Origin: JAFCUW01 sp049898325
GTDB lineage: Bacteria > Pseudomonadota > Gammaproteobacteria > Burkholderiales > Burkholderiaceae_D
Length of the DNA stretch: 64,000 bases
Assembly (NCBI RefSeq): GCF_049898325.1
Contig: NZ_JAFCXL010000018.1
Location: 1-64,000 of the forward strand
Direction of reading: 5' to 3'
Part shown: in pieces, positions 53,693 through 60,912 of the stretch
How the letters are laid out: each line of letters starts with the position of its first letter
How positions within the stretch are numbered: the first letter of the stretch is position 1
The notes under the pieces: generated by a model
The model's database searches: none
Seen by the model: the letters and a program-made list of their open reading frames with translations, nothing else
Told to the model about the DNA's origin: nothing
Position numbers and translations under genes: made by a program

Positions 53693-55705
53693 TTAGTTAG
53701 CCAGCCAGACGACAGTGGTGTTCATGCTGCCAAATCGGTCGGCGCCGATTACCAGCAGGCGGTTGCCGACCTTCACCACGGATTGTACGCTGACCGCTGG
53801 TGCAATTCGGGCCAGCAGCGTCGGCTCGATGGCTGCCAACGGGCCAGAGCCGGCGGTTTCGAAAAGCGTCGTGAAGCTGCTGTCGCTTCTGCCTTCAGGC
53901 CATAGTTGACCACTTTGAAGTATGCTGGCAAACAATTGTCCGGATTCGCGGCCATACACGCCGAACGTCCCGCCGATCGGCAGCAGCCACGGTGCTTGCA
54001 GCTTGCTCGATTGGAGCGTGGCGCCTGGCAGAAGAACTGGGTTACCGTTGCCGTCGAGGCGTGCAGCCCCGATGCCGCTCATGTCTGAACAACTCATCGC
54101 CAGTCCCTGCGTCAAGGCGACAGTGTTCAGAAACCGGCATGTGTCGAAGCTAATGCCCATAACCTGGTCGGTAATGCTGGCGCCCGTGCTGGTATTGATC
54201 ATCGCCAGACGCCAGCTGGGCTGCAGATTGCTGGCATGCCACGAAAATGCGAGCCGGGCGCCGTCGAGCGCCATGTTCAATCTGGACATGTCGAACGCAG
54301 CCGGCGCGGTGACGGCAATCGCCGTTCCGAGAGGCAGGCCATTTGCGTCGAAATGTTGCGCCGCGAGCGAGCGCCTGGAGATCTGACCGTCCCAGGTGGC
54401 GCGCAGCCAGCCGATCCAGATCCCGGTGCTGTCGGTGGCAAGCCTGTAGCTGGTGCGGTCGGTGTCGTAGCCGAGCTGCACATCGTTGAACACTGGTACG
54501 GCTTGCCGCACAATTCGCTGGCCGGTGGCATCCAGGCTCACCATCGACAGTTGCTGGTCGCTGGTATGTGCAAATATTCTTAGTTCGTTGCCGACACGGA
54601 TTGCATGCGGCTCCCAAAAGAAATCTGTGCCGGGGAACAATTCCGTGCGCTCATAGGCGCGCGCGGCGACGACTTTTCCGAGCGGATCGAGCTGCGCTAC
54701 CGCCAAGCCCTGGTTGGAGGGTTGGTTTGGAATCTGGCCGATCGCGACAGCCGTAGTGTCAAAGGAAACGACGTCACCGACATATTGCAGGGGCGACCCG
54801 GAGAGTGAGGATCCGGCAGGAGACACAGCCACCACCGTGTCCAAATGGCCCAGCCCTTCCGTCAGTCCGTCCCAATTCTCCAGGATCTCCGTGGCAACCC
54901 GGTTCGGTAAACCGGCGGTGTTGTTTGGCGCTTCTATTCGGCTCTTCACGATACCGATGCCCGGCGCGTACCAAGTGCTCTGCCTGGCCTCGTAGATTGG
55001 CGAGTCGGTAGCAGTTTTGCTGTATTTGACGCGGACGTGAAAATTCATATTGACCCGGACGGCCTTCACCTGCCGCCGGTTCGGCAGATCAACGAGTTCT
55101 TCACCCATCACAGTGCTGTACACGGCAACATCGAGAGCTTCATTGACCTTGTCGCCATCGAAGTCCCTGCCACTGTCCGCTATACGCTTATCAAGACTGA
55201 CATATTGATCGTTGATCCTGACGGGCGAGCGCAATTCGACTAGATCGACGGCCTGCGCAGGGAGGTTCGCAGCGAGCATCAACAGGTTTGTTGAAATGTA
55301 AGCGCCACCTTCGAAGCGGACCGGGTTACTTTCCCCCACATCGTTGAACGGAAGGCTGCCGATTTCGGTAACCGCGCTGCCATTGGCTACCTGAGTGACG
55401 GTGTTTGTATAGTAATTGAAGTCTGTTGCCGATTCGCCAGCGGGCTTATCGACCCCGTGGTAGGTCCAGCGCGCGCCGGCACGCATCACGCGCAGGGGTG
55501 CCGCATTGGCGTACAGCACGGCGCCGAGCGCAGGCGCTGCAGGCACCAGACCGCTGGTGACCGGGGCGGCGGGCTGTATCGGTACCGGGCTTGGCACGGG
55601 TGCCTGCGCCGGTATGCTTGCACTACCTCCACCGCCGCCGCCCCCACCGCATCCGCCAAGCGTCGTCGCCATCAGCGCTACCAACCAAAACCGCTTTGAA
55701 ACCAT
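53693..55705 (-). CDS. Large lipoprotein of unknown function
   Basis: 670 residues. Lipoprotein signal with LGGC (Cys19) followed by a Gly-run and a Pro-rich linker. The rest is beta-type: RAGARWTYHGVDKPAGESAT, WTWYAPGIGIVKSRIEAP-like region (STWYAPGIGIVKSRIEA), then repeats of Trp/Asp-rich strands (WIGWLRATWDGQISRRSLAA; ARLDGNGNPVLLPGATLQSS) that could form a beta-propeller. The base composition is clearly less GC-rich than that of flanking genes, so it may be acquired. No family recognised. Confidence 0.85.
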   Translation of the reverse strand: MVSKRFWLVALMATTLGGCGGGGGGGGSASIPAQAPVPSPVPIQPAAPVTSGLVPAAPALGAVLYANAAPLRVMRAGARWTYHGVDKPAGESATDFNYYTNTVTQVANGSAVTEIGSLPFNDVGESNPVRFEGGAYISTNLLMLAANLPAQAVDLVELRSPVRINDQYVSLDKRIADSGRDFDGDKVNEALDVAVYSTVMGEELVDLPNRRQVKAVRVNMNFHVRVKYSKTATDSPIYEARQSTWYAPGIGIVKSRIEAPNNTAGLPNRVATEILENWDGLTEGLGHLDTVVAVSPAGSSLSGSPLQYVGDVVSFDTTAVAIGQIPNQPSNQGLAVAQLDPLGKVVAARAYERTELFPGTDFFWEPHAIRVGNELRIFAHTSDQQLSMVSLDATGQRIVRQAVPVFNDVQLGYDTDRTSYRLATDSTGIWIGWLRATWDGQISRRSLAAQHFDANGLPLGTAIAVTAPAAFDMSRLNMALDGARLAFSWHASNLQPSWRLAMINTSTGASITDQVMGISFDTCRFLNTVALTQGLAMSCSDMSGIGAARLDGNGNPVLLPGATLQSSKLQAPWLLPIGGTFGVYGRESGQLFASILQSGQLWPEGRSDSSFTTLFETAGSGPLAAIEPTLLARIAPAVSVQSVVKVGNRLLVIGADRFGSMNTTVVWLAN

Positions 55706-56206
55706 GTGCTCCCCACTAAGAAATAAATTGCCTGGGAGTACTTTACGTTATGCAAAGCTTGGCAGACAAGCTCAATATTATAAATAGCAACAAAATAGGC
55801 CCAGGTCGTGTGAACGTGCCCTGAAAATCTTATCTTCGCAGCGTGTCAGCTTCTGAGCCAGGCTGTGTCAGTAAGGTCCTGAAATTCGCCGGCGACGTCT
55901 TCAGCAATGTCCCCGCATCTTCGGTGCAAGCCGGACCGCTGGTATTGAATGCGCATGAATGCCCCATTAAATTTCTATTTTCCAATAATGCAACATTGTC
56001 CGTACACTACCTTGGCCAAGGATGGTGTTCGACCAGCCAAAACCGGTCTTTGGCCTGATCTGTGCGTGCTTGCTGCCGTACTGGCCTGTCAATAATCTGT
56101 CGGCTGATGCGCACCCATCTCGACGCCGCAGGCGACTCGCGATCCGCGACAAGCTTTTGACGTGCCAACCCAGGACCCCAACTTCATGCCTTATGTGCGC
56201 CAGACG
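55706..56206. other. AT-richer gap with no supported gene
   Basis: About 500 bases upstream of the large lipoprotein and the small secreted protein. Composition is lower in GC and open frames on both strands are short with no SD or recognisable domain. It is likely to contain the lipoprotein promoter and degraded sequence. Confidence 0.4.
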
Positions 56207-56518
56207 ATGAACCGCCTGTTTCCGGGATTGCTGCTTGCGATGGCATGCAATGCAGCCGGTGCCGTAGCAAGCCCCCGACAGCTGCAAGACGCGTGCAAGC
56301 CAGACAGCGCGCCGGGCACGGCGCTACACGGCGTACAGGTGCGCAAAATCGACGCGGCTTCCAGGGACCTGCCTTACTATGAGGCGCGCTCGGACGAGAC
56401 CGGCAGCAGCGTCCGCATTTATCATGATCCCGTGTTGGACAACGCCGCCGCATCGAAGGCGGCGTGCCTGATGGGCGTGCTGGATCTGCTGTCGAAAGCG
56501 CTTGCGCATCTGCGCTGA
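56207..56518 (+). CDS. Small secreted protein, possibly truncated at its 3' end
   Basis: 103 residues from ATG at 56207; MNRLFPGLLLAMACNAAGAV is a signal peptide. The rest (LHGVQVRKIDAASRDLPYYE, DPVLDNAAASKAACLMGVLD) has no recognised family. The stop is at the very point where a transposase remnant begins on the other strand, so the true C-terminus may have been removed by the insertion. Confidence 0.55.
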   Translation: MNRLFPGLLLAMACNAAGAVASPRQLQDACKPDSAPGTALHGVQVRKIDAASRDLPYYEARSDETGSSVRIYHDPVLDNAAASKAACLMGVLDLLSKALAHLR

Positions 56519-56680
56519 CGGCTTCGTCGGTCGGAAAGGCGCTGCGGGCTTTGGTGACTTTTCGCAGGCGCATATCAAGCGATTCGATTGCGTTCGTGGT
56601 GTGGATCACCTTGCGGATCTCCGGCGGGTAGTCGAAGAAAGGTATGACGCGGGCCCAGTTGCGGCGCCAGGACTGGCTTA
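56511..56680 (-). pseudogene. IS256-type transposase remnant
   Basis: About 55 codons matching the C-terminal part of IS256/mutator transposases: WARVIPFFDYPPEIRKVIHT, TNAIESLDMRLRKVTKARSA, FPTDEA. The TTNAIES and FP(T/S)DEA strings are diagnostic. Both ends are missing; the upstream side abuts the SDR remnant and the downstream side the small secreted gene. Confidence 0.85.
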
Positions 56681-56683
56681 GCG

Positions 56684-57069
56684 GGGCGCTGGTCAACCAT
56701 GCGGGTATTACCGGCCGCATTGGTGTGTTCATGAACACCGACCCCGCCATCATTGAACAGGTGTTTCGCATCAATGTGCCTGGCACGATGCATTGATCCC
56801 GCGCCGCCGTGGCCGCATTGCGCCAGTGCGCGACCGGCGGTGTCATCGTCAACTTGTCTTTGGTCGCCGCGCTCACCGGCAGCCCCGGCGACTACGTGCA
56901 CCATGCAGCGAGCAAAGCGGCGGTTGAGGCGTTTACGCCGGGCTTGGCGCGCGAACTGGCGACCGAAGGCATTCGCGTGTGCGGCGTATCGCCCGAATAG
57001 ACGCGCACCGGTATCCATGCGACAGCCGGCAAGCCGGAACGGCCTGCACGGATGCGCTTTGATGACTGC
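56684..57069 (+). pseudogene. SDR-family oxidoreductase pseudogene
   Basis: In one frame the sequence reads ALVNHAGITGRIGVFMNTDP ... QVFRINVPGTMH, TGA at 56794-56796, then SRAAVAALRQCATGGVIVNL ... DYVHHAASKAAVEAFTPGLA, RELATEGIRVCGVSPE, TAG at 56998-57000, then TRTGIHATAGKPERPARM. This is an SDR broken by two in-frame stops; the N-terminal Rossmann part (TGxxxGIG) is missing at the IS256 junction and the 3' end is lost. The catalytic Tyr-x-x-x-Lys is still there as YVHHAASK. Confidence 0.85.
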
Positions 57070-57092
57070 GAACAAGGCTTCAAAAATAAATG

Positions 57093-57106
57093 TATAAGCG
57101 CTTATA
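57093..57106. promoter_or_regulatory. Palindrome upstream of the MarR gene, candidate operator
   Basis: TATAAGCGCTTATA is a perfect 14-bp palindrome, 22 bases before the MarR ATG. Position near the expected promoter suits autorepression by the MarR dimer. Confidence 0.6.
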
Positions 57107-57127
57107 TAAGCCGCGTATGATCTAACC

Positions 57128-57601
57128 ATGAAACAAGGACTGGGAACCCAATTGCGCCACCTCATCGACCTGCTCGATGGCGATGTGGCTGCTGCCTACG
57201 ACGAAGCAGGGCTGGCCTACCGGCCCCGCTACACCCCCGTGATGCGCGTGCTGGGCGAACATGGCAGCGCCTCGATCGGTGAAGTCGCCGCGTTTGCCGG
57301 CATCACCCAGCCGGCCGCCACCCAGACGGTGGCGCTGATGCGCAAAGAGGGCCTGGTGGCGATCGTCAGGGGACGCGACGCGCGCCAGCGCCTCGTCACG
57401 CTCAGCGCGCAAGGCCAGGCCCTGCTGCCGCAGTTGCAGGTGTGCTGGGCCGCCACCGCGCGCGCCGCCGCCAGCCTCGACGCCGAGCTTGCCTTTCCCC
57501 TGTCGCAGTGCCTGGCCGAGGCCATCGCCGCGCTGCAGGCGACACCGTACATCGAGCGCATCCGCGCCGCCCGCATCAATCACCACAAGGAGCCATCATG
57601 A
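57128..57601 (+). CDS. MarR-family transcriptional regulator
   Basis: 157 residues with the winged HTH: PVMRVLGEHGSASIGEVAAF, AGITQPAATQTVALMRKEGL, VAIVRGRDARQRLVTLSAQG. Helical N- and C-termini form the dimer. It overlaps the CPBP protease gene as ATGA and probably represses both genes from the upstream palindrome. The signal is not known. Confidence 0.93.
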   Translation: MKQGLGTQLRHLIDLLDGDVAAAYDEAGLAYRPRYTPVMRVLGEHGSASIGEVAAFAGITQPAATQTVALMRKEGLVAIVRGRDARQRLVTLSAQGQALLPQLQVCWAATARAAASLDAELAFPLSQCLAEAIAALQATPYIERIRAARINHHKEPS

Positions 57602-58503
57602 GTCGCGTATCGCTGGACGAATTGCCCGCCGCGCCGAATTTGCCGAGCCTGTCCACCTCGCGCGCCCGCCGCATATTCTTTTCGGCGCCCGTGCGCATCG
57701 TGCTCGGCGTGCTCGCGATCGGGCTCACCGCCGCCCTCGGCTATGCGGCCATCAAGGCCATCGCGCCGCTGCCGGCACAGCGCCTGGTGTGGCCGCACCT
57801 GCTCATGAGCGCGCTGTTGTTACTGGTCTACGTGGGCTTCGTCAAGGCGATGGAGCGGCGCCCGCTCACCGAACTGGCCCGCGGCGGCGCGCCGGCCGAA
57901 TTCGGCGTCGGCGTGTGGCTGGGCGCGGGGGCCGTCAGCGCCGCCATGGCGCTGCTGGCCGCCAGCGGTGGCTACCGCATCGTCGCCTTCCATCCGTGGA
58001 CGGTGGGAATCGCTTCGGCGCTGGCCGAGATGCTGTTTGTGGGCCTGTTCGAGGAAATCTTATTTCGCGCGCTGATCTTCCGCATCGTCGAGCGCTCGCT
58101 GGGCAGCGTGCCCGCGCTGCTGCTGTCGGCCGTGCTGTTTGCGCTGGCGCACCTGGGCGAGGGCATCAACGCGCTGGGCCTGGTCAACACGGCGCTGGCC
58201 GGCCTGATGTTCAGCGCCGCCTGGATGCTCACGCGGCGCCTGTGGCTGTGCGTGGGCATTCACGCCGCCTGGAACTTCACGCTGGGGTCGATTTTTTCCA
58301 TCGTCGTCTCGGGCCACCCCGCCAAGGGACTCATCGGCGGCGAACTGTCCGGCCCCGACTGGCTCACCGGCGGCGCCTACGGCCTCGAAGCGTCGGTGGT
58401 GACGGCACTGGTGATTGGCGCACTGTTCATGGGCCTGTTCTGGCGGGCGAGGGCGGCCGGCCAGGTGCTGCCGGCGCGCTGGGGCCAGCGCGCAATACAG
58501 TAA
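57598..58503 (+). CDS. CPBP-family intramembrane metalloprotease
   Basis: 301 residues, about eight membrane helices. CPBP (Abi/Rce1-like) motifs: EEILFRALIFR (Glu152, Glu153, Arg157), FALAHLGEG (His185) and IHAAWNFTLG (His222, Asn226). Such proteases act in the inner membrane; some cleave prenylated or bacteriocin-related peptides. It overlaps the MarR gene by ATGA, so its level is likely regulated with it. Confidence 0.92.
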   Translation: MSRVSLDELPAAPNLPSLSTSRARRIFFSAPVRIVLGVLAIGLTAALGYAAIKAIAPLPAQRLVWPHLLMSALLLLVYVGFVKAMERRPLTELARGGAPAEFGVGVWLGAGAVSAAMALLAASGGYRIVAFHPWTVGIASALAEMLFVGLFEEILFRALIFRIVERSLGSVPALLLSAVLFALAHLGEGINALGLVNTALAGLMFSAAWMLTRRLWLCVGIHAAWNFTLGSIFSIVVSGHPAKGLIGGELSGPDWLTGGAYGLEASVVTALVIGALFMGLFWRARAAGQVLPARWGQRAIQ

Positions 58504-58613
58504 ATTGCTACCGTAAAGTTTTCATTTTGGATATGCTCGTTGTGGTTTTGCAACGAGTGTGGTTTATTTTGGTGCGCTGCGTCATAATCGGCGAATAGGA
58601 GTAGTATGGGTGC

Positions 58614-58904
58614 ATGACTCCCGTAACCAACCAAGCGAACCAATCGATGAGCACTGCCACTTTCGACAACGACGTCACGGCCTACCAAAAAGAGCTCGAC
58701 GCCCGCGGCCTGAACTGTCCCCTGCCGATTCTGAAGGCCAAAAAGGCCCTCGCCGAGATGCAGACGGGCGAAGTGCTGCGCATCGTCGCCACCGATTCCG
58801 GCTCTGTCCGTGACTTCCAGGCGTTTGCCAAACAGACCGGCAATGCCTTACTTGCTCACAGTCAAAATGGTCTCGAGTTCACCTTTTTGATGCGCCGTAA
58901 GTAA
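58614..58904 (+). CDS. tusA: TusA-family sulfurtransferase
   Basis: 96 residues from ATG at 58614, or 85 from ATG at 58647; AGGAG at 58597-58601 is somewhat far from the first. The TusA core is KELDARGLNCPLPILKAKKA with catalytic Cys and the CPxP motif, then VLRIVATDSGSVRDFQAFAK. TusA relays sulfur for tRNA thiolation and molybdenum cofactor. Single gene. Confidence 0.92.
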   Translation: MTPVTNQANQSMSTATFDNDVTAYQKELDARGLNCPLPILKAKKALAEMQTGEVLRIVATDSGSVRDFQAFAKQTGNALLAHSQNGLEFTFLMRRK

Positions 58905-58914
58905 GTGCTGCTTA

Positions 58915-58937
58915 CATTGCATCTATTTGGTGCAATG
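58915..58937. repeat. Inverted repeat after tusA
   Basis: CATTGCA-TCTATTTGG-TGCAATG, a seven-bp stem 10 bases after the tusA stop. It lacks a U-tract, so terminator function is weak; a nearby GTAAG...CTTAC pair spans the stop. Confidence 0.45.
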
Positions 58938-59020
58938 CTCCCGGGGCAGGTCGCCGACCTGTCGCCGGCGAATTTCAGCATCCACGCCCCGCTTTAGGGG
59001 TTTTCTTCTAGCCTAAAATC

Positions 59021-59032
59021 GCACGATCGTGC
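59021..59032. promoter_or_regulatory. Palindrome upstream of etfB, candidate TetR-type operator
   Basis: GCACGATCGTGC, a perfect 12-bp palindrome flanked by AT-rich bases (AAAATC and TTTAAT), about 85 bases before etfB and 30 before the -10. Fatty-acid-degradation regulators of the TetR family bind similar dyads centred on ACGATCGT in some beta-proteobacteria, from memory. Confidence 0.5.
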
Positions 59033-59062
59033 TTTAATTTCGTCCTGACGGCGTTTTTCTCT

Positions 59063-59068
59063 TATAAT
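59063..59068 (+). promoter_or_regulatory. Putative -10 box of etfB
   Basis: TATAAT 49 bases before the etfB ATG, just downstream of the palindrome; the -35 is poor, as expected for a regulated promoter. Confidence 0.5.
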
Positions 59069-59117
59069 CTACGCCACTCGTCAGTCAACGAAATCCCATT
59101 TTCAAAAAAGGTCTCCC

Positions 59118-59867
59118 ATGAAAGTCCTGGTCCCCGTCAAGCGTGTGGTCGACTATAACGTCAAGGTCCGCGTCAAATCCGATGGCAGCGGCGTCGAAAC
59201 CGCCAACGTCAAAATGTCGATGAACCCGTTCGACGAGATCGCGCTCGAAGAAGCGATGCGCTTGAAGGAAGCGGGCAAGGTCACGGAAGTGATCGCAGTG
59301 ACCTGCGGCGTGACCCAGGCCCAGGAAACCTTGCGTACCGGCATGGCCATCGGCGCCGACCGCGCCATCCTGGTCGAAACCACCCCGGACCTGGAGCCGC
59401 TGGCCGTTGCCAAGCTGCTCAAGGCGGTGGCCGACAAGGAACAGCCGCAATTGATCATCCTGGGCAAGCAAGCCATCGATGACGACTCCAACCAGGTGGG
59501 CCAGATGCTGGCAGCCTTGCTGGGCTGGCCACAGGCGACGTTTGCCTCGAAAGTCGTGCTCGAAGGCGACACCGTCACCGTCACCCGCGAAGTCGACGGC
59601 GGCCTGGAAACGCTGGCGCTGACCCTGCCGGCCATCGTCACCACCGACCTGCGCCTGAACGAGCCCCGCTACGTTACTTTGCCGAACATCATGAAGGCGA
59701 AGAAGAAGCAGCTCGACATCCTCAAGCCGGAAGAACTCGGCGTCGATGTGACGCCCCGCCTGACCACGCTCAAAGTGGTCGAGCCGGCCAAGCGTTCGGC
59801 CGGTATCAAGGTGGCCGATGCGGCCACCCTGGTCGCCAAGCTGCGTACCGAAGCCAAAGTCATCTAA
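59118..59867 (+). CDS. etfB: Electron transfer flavoprotein beta subunit
   Basis: 249 residues, starting MKVLVPVKRVVDYNVKVRVK. The ETF beta signature is present (NPFDEIALEEAMRLKEAG, LGKQAIDDDSNQVGQMLAAL, LNEPRYVTLPNIMKAKKKQL). With EtfA it carries electrons from acyl-CoA dehydrogenases to ETF:quinone oxidoreductase. The beta subunit binds AMP. etfA follows after 26 bases. Confidence 0.97.
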   Translation: MKVLVPVKRVVDYNVKVRVKSDGSGVETANVKMSMNPFDEIALEEAMRLKEAGKVTEVIAVTCGVTQAQETLRTGMAIGADRAILVETTPDLEPLAVAKLLKAVADKEQPQLIILGKQAIDDDSNQVGQMLAALLGWPQATFASKVVLEGDTVTVTREVDGGLETLALTLPAIVTTDLRLNEPRYVTLPNIMKAKKKQLDILKPEELGVDVTPRLTTLKVVEPAKRSAGIKVADAATLVAKLRTEAKVI

Positions 59868-59893
59868 TTAAAATTCTAGAACAGGGACACAAC

Positions 59894-60826
59894 ATGGTCG
59901 CCTTAGTCATCGCCGAACACGACAACGCCTCCCTGAAGGGAAGCACCCACCACACCGTCACCGCCGCGTTAGCCTGCGGTGGCGAGGTCCACATCCTGGT
60001 CGCCGGCAGCAATTGCGGCGCCGCCGCCAGCGCTGCCGCCGCCATTGCCGGCGTGAGCAAAGTACTGGTGGCCGATGCCGCCCACTTTGCCGACGGCCTG
60101 GCCGAAAACGTCGCCGCGCAGACGCTGGCCATCGCCGATGCCTACTCGCACATCCTGGCCCCGGCCACCGCCTACGGCAAGAACATCCTGCCGCGCGTGG
60201 CTGCCAAGCTCGACGTTGCGCAGATTTCCGAAATCACCAAGGTCGACGCGCCCGATACCTTCGAGCGCCCCATCTACGCCGGTAACGCCATCGCCACCGT
60301 GCGCTCGAGCGACAAGGTCAAAGTGATCACCGTGCGCGGCACCGGCTTTGACGCGGCACCGGCCACTGGTGGCGCGGCCGCCGTCGAAACCGTCGTCGCC
60401 GTGGCCGATGCGGGCACCTCGCGCTTCGTCGGCCGCGAGCTGGCCAAGTCCGACCGTCCGGAGCTCACTGCCGCCAAGGTCATCGTCTCCGGCGGCCGCG
60501 GCATGGGCTCGGGCGACAACTTCAAGATTCTCGAGCCGCTCGCCGACAAGCTCGGCGCCGCCATGGGCGCCTCGCGCGCCGCCGTCGATGCCGGCTTCGT
60601 GCCGAACGACTGGCAAGTGGGCCAGACCGGCAAGATCGTCGCCCCGGCGCTGTACATCGCGGTCGGTATTTCCGGCGCCATCCAGCATCTGGCCGGCATG
60701 AAGGACTCGAAAACCATCGTCGCCATCAACAAGGATCCGGAAGCGCCGATCTTCTCGGTGGCCGACTACGGCATCGTGGGCGATCTGTTCGAGGTGGTGC
60801 CCGAGCTGGTCAAACAGCTCGGTTGA
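59894..60826 (+). CDS. etfA: Electron transfer flavoprotein alpha subunit
   Basis: 310 residues. The C-terminal FAD domain is diagnostic: VIVSGGRGMGSGDNFKILEP, AVDAGFVPNDWQVGQTGKIV, YIAVGISGAIQHLAGMKDSK, IFSVADYGIVGDLFEVVPEL. It pairs with EtfB. An acyl-CoA dehydrogenase follows 86 bases later, a natural electron donor. Confidence 0.97.
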   Translation: MVALVIAEHDNASLKGSTHHTVTAALACGGEVHILVAGSNCGAAASAAAAIAGVSKVLVADAAHFADGLAENVAAQTLAIADAYSHILAPATAYGKNILPRVAAKLDVAQISEITKVDAPDTFERPIYAGNAIATVRSSDKVKVITVRGTGFDAAPATGGAAAVETVVAVADAGTSRFVGRELAKSDRPELTAAKVIVSGGRGMGSGDNFKILEPLADKLGAAMGASRAAVDAGFVPNDWQVGQTGKIVAPALYIAVGISGAIQHLAGMKDSKTIVAINKDPEAPIFSVADYGIVGDLFEVVPELVKQLG

Positions 60827-60912
60827 TGCCCTTCAATTTGCCGTGACGTCGACGTCGTTCCCGCTGATGCGCGAACGACGTTGTTCCTTTCAGAACCCAT
60901 TCGAAAGATCCA

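Noticed and set aside
55843..56160. Short open frames in the AT-richer gap, possibly another IS remnant
   Set aside because: No recognisable transposase motif in any frame.
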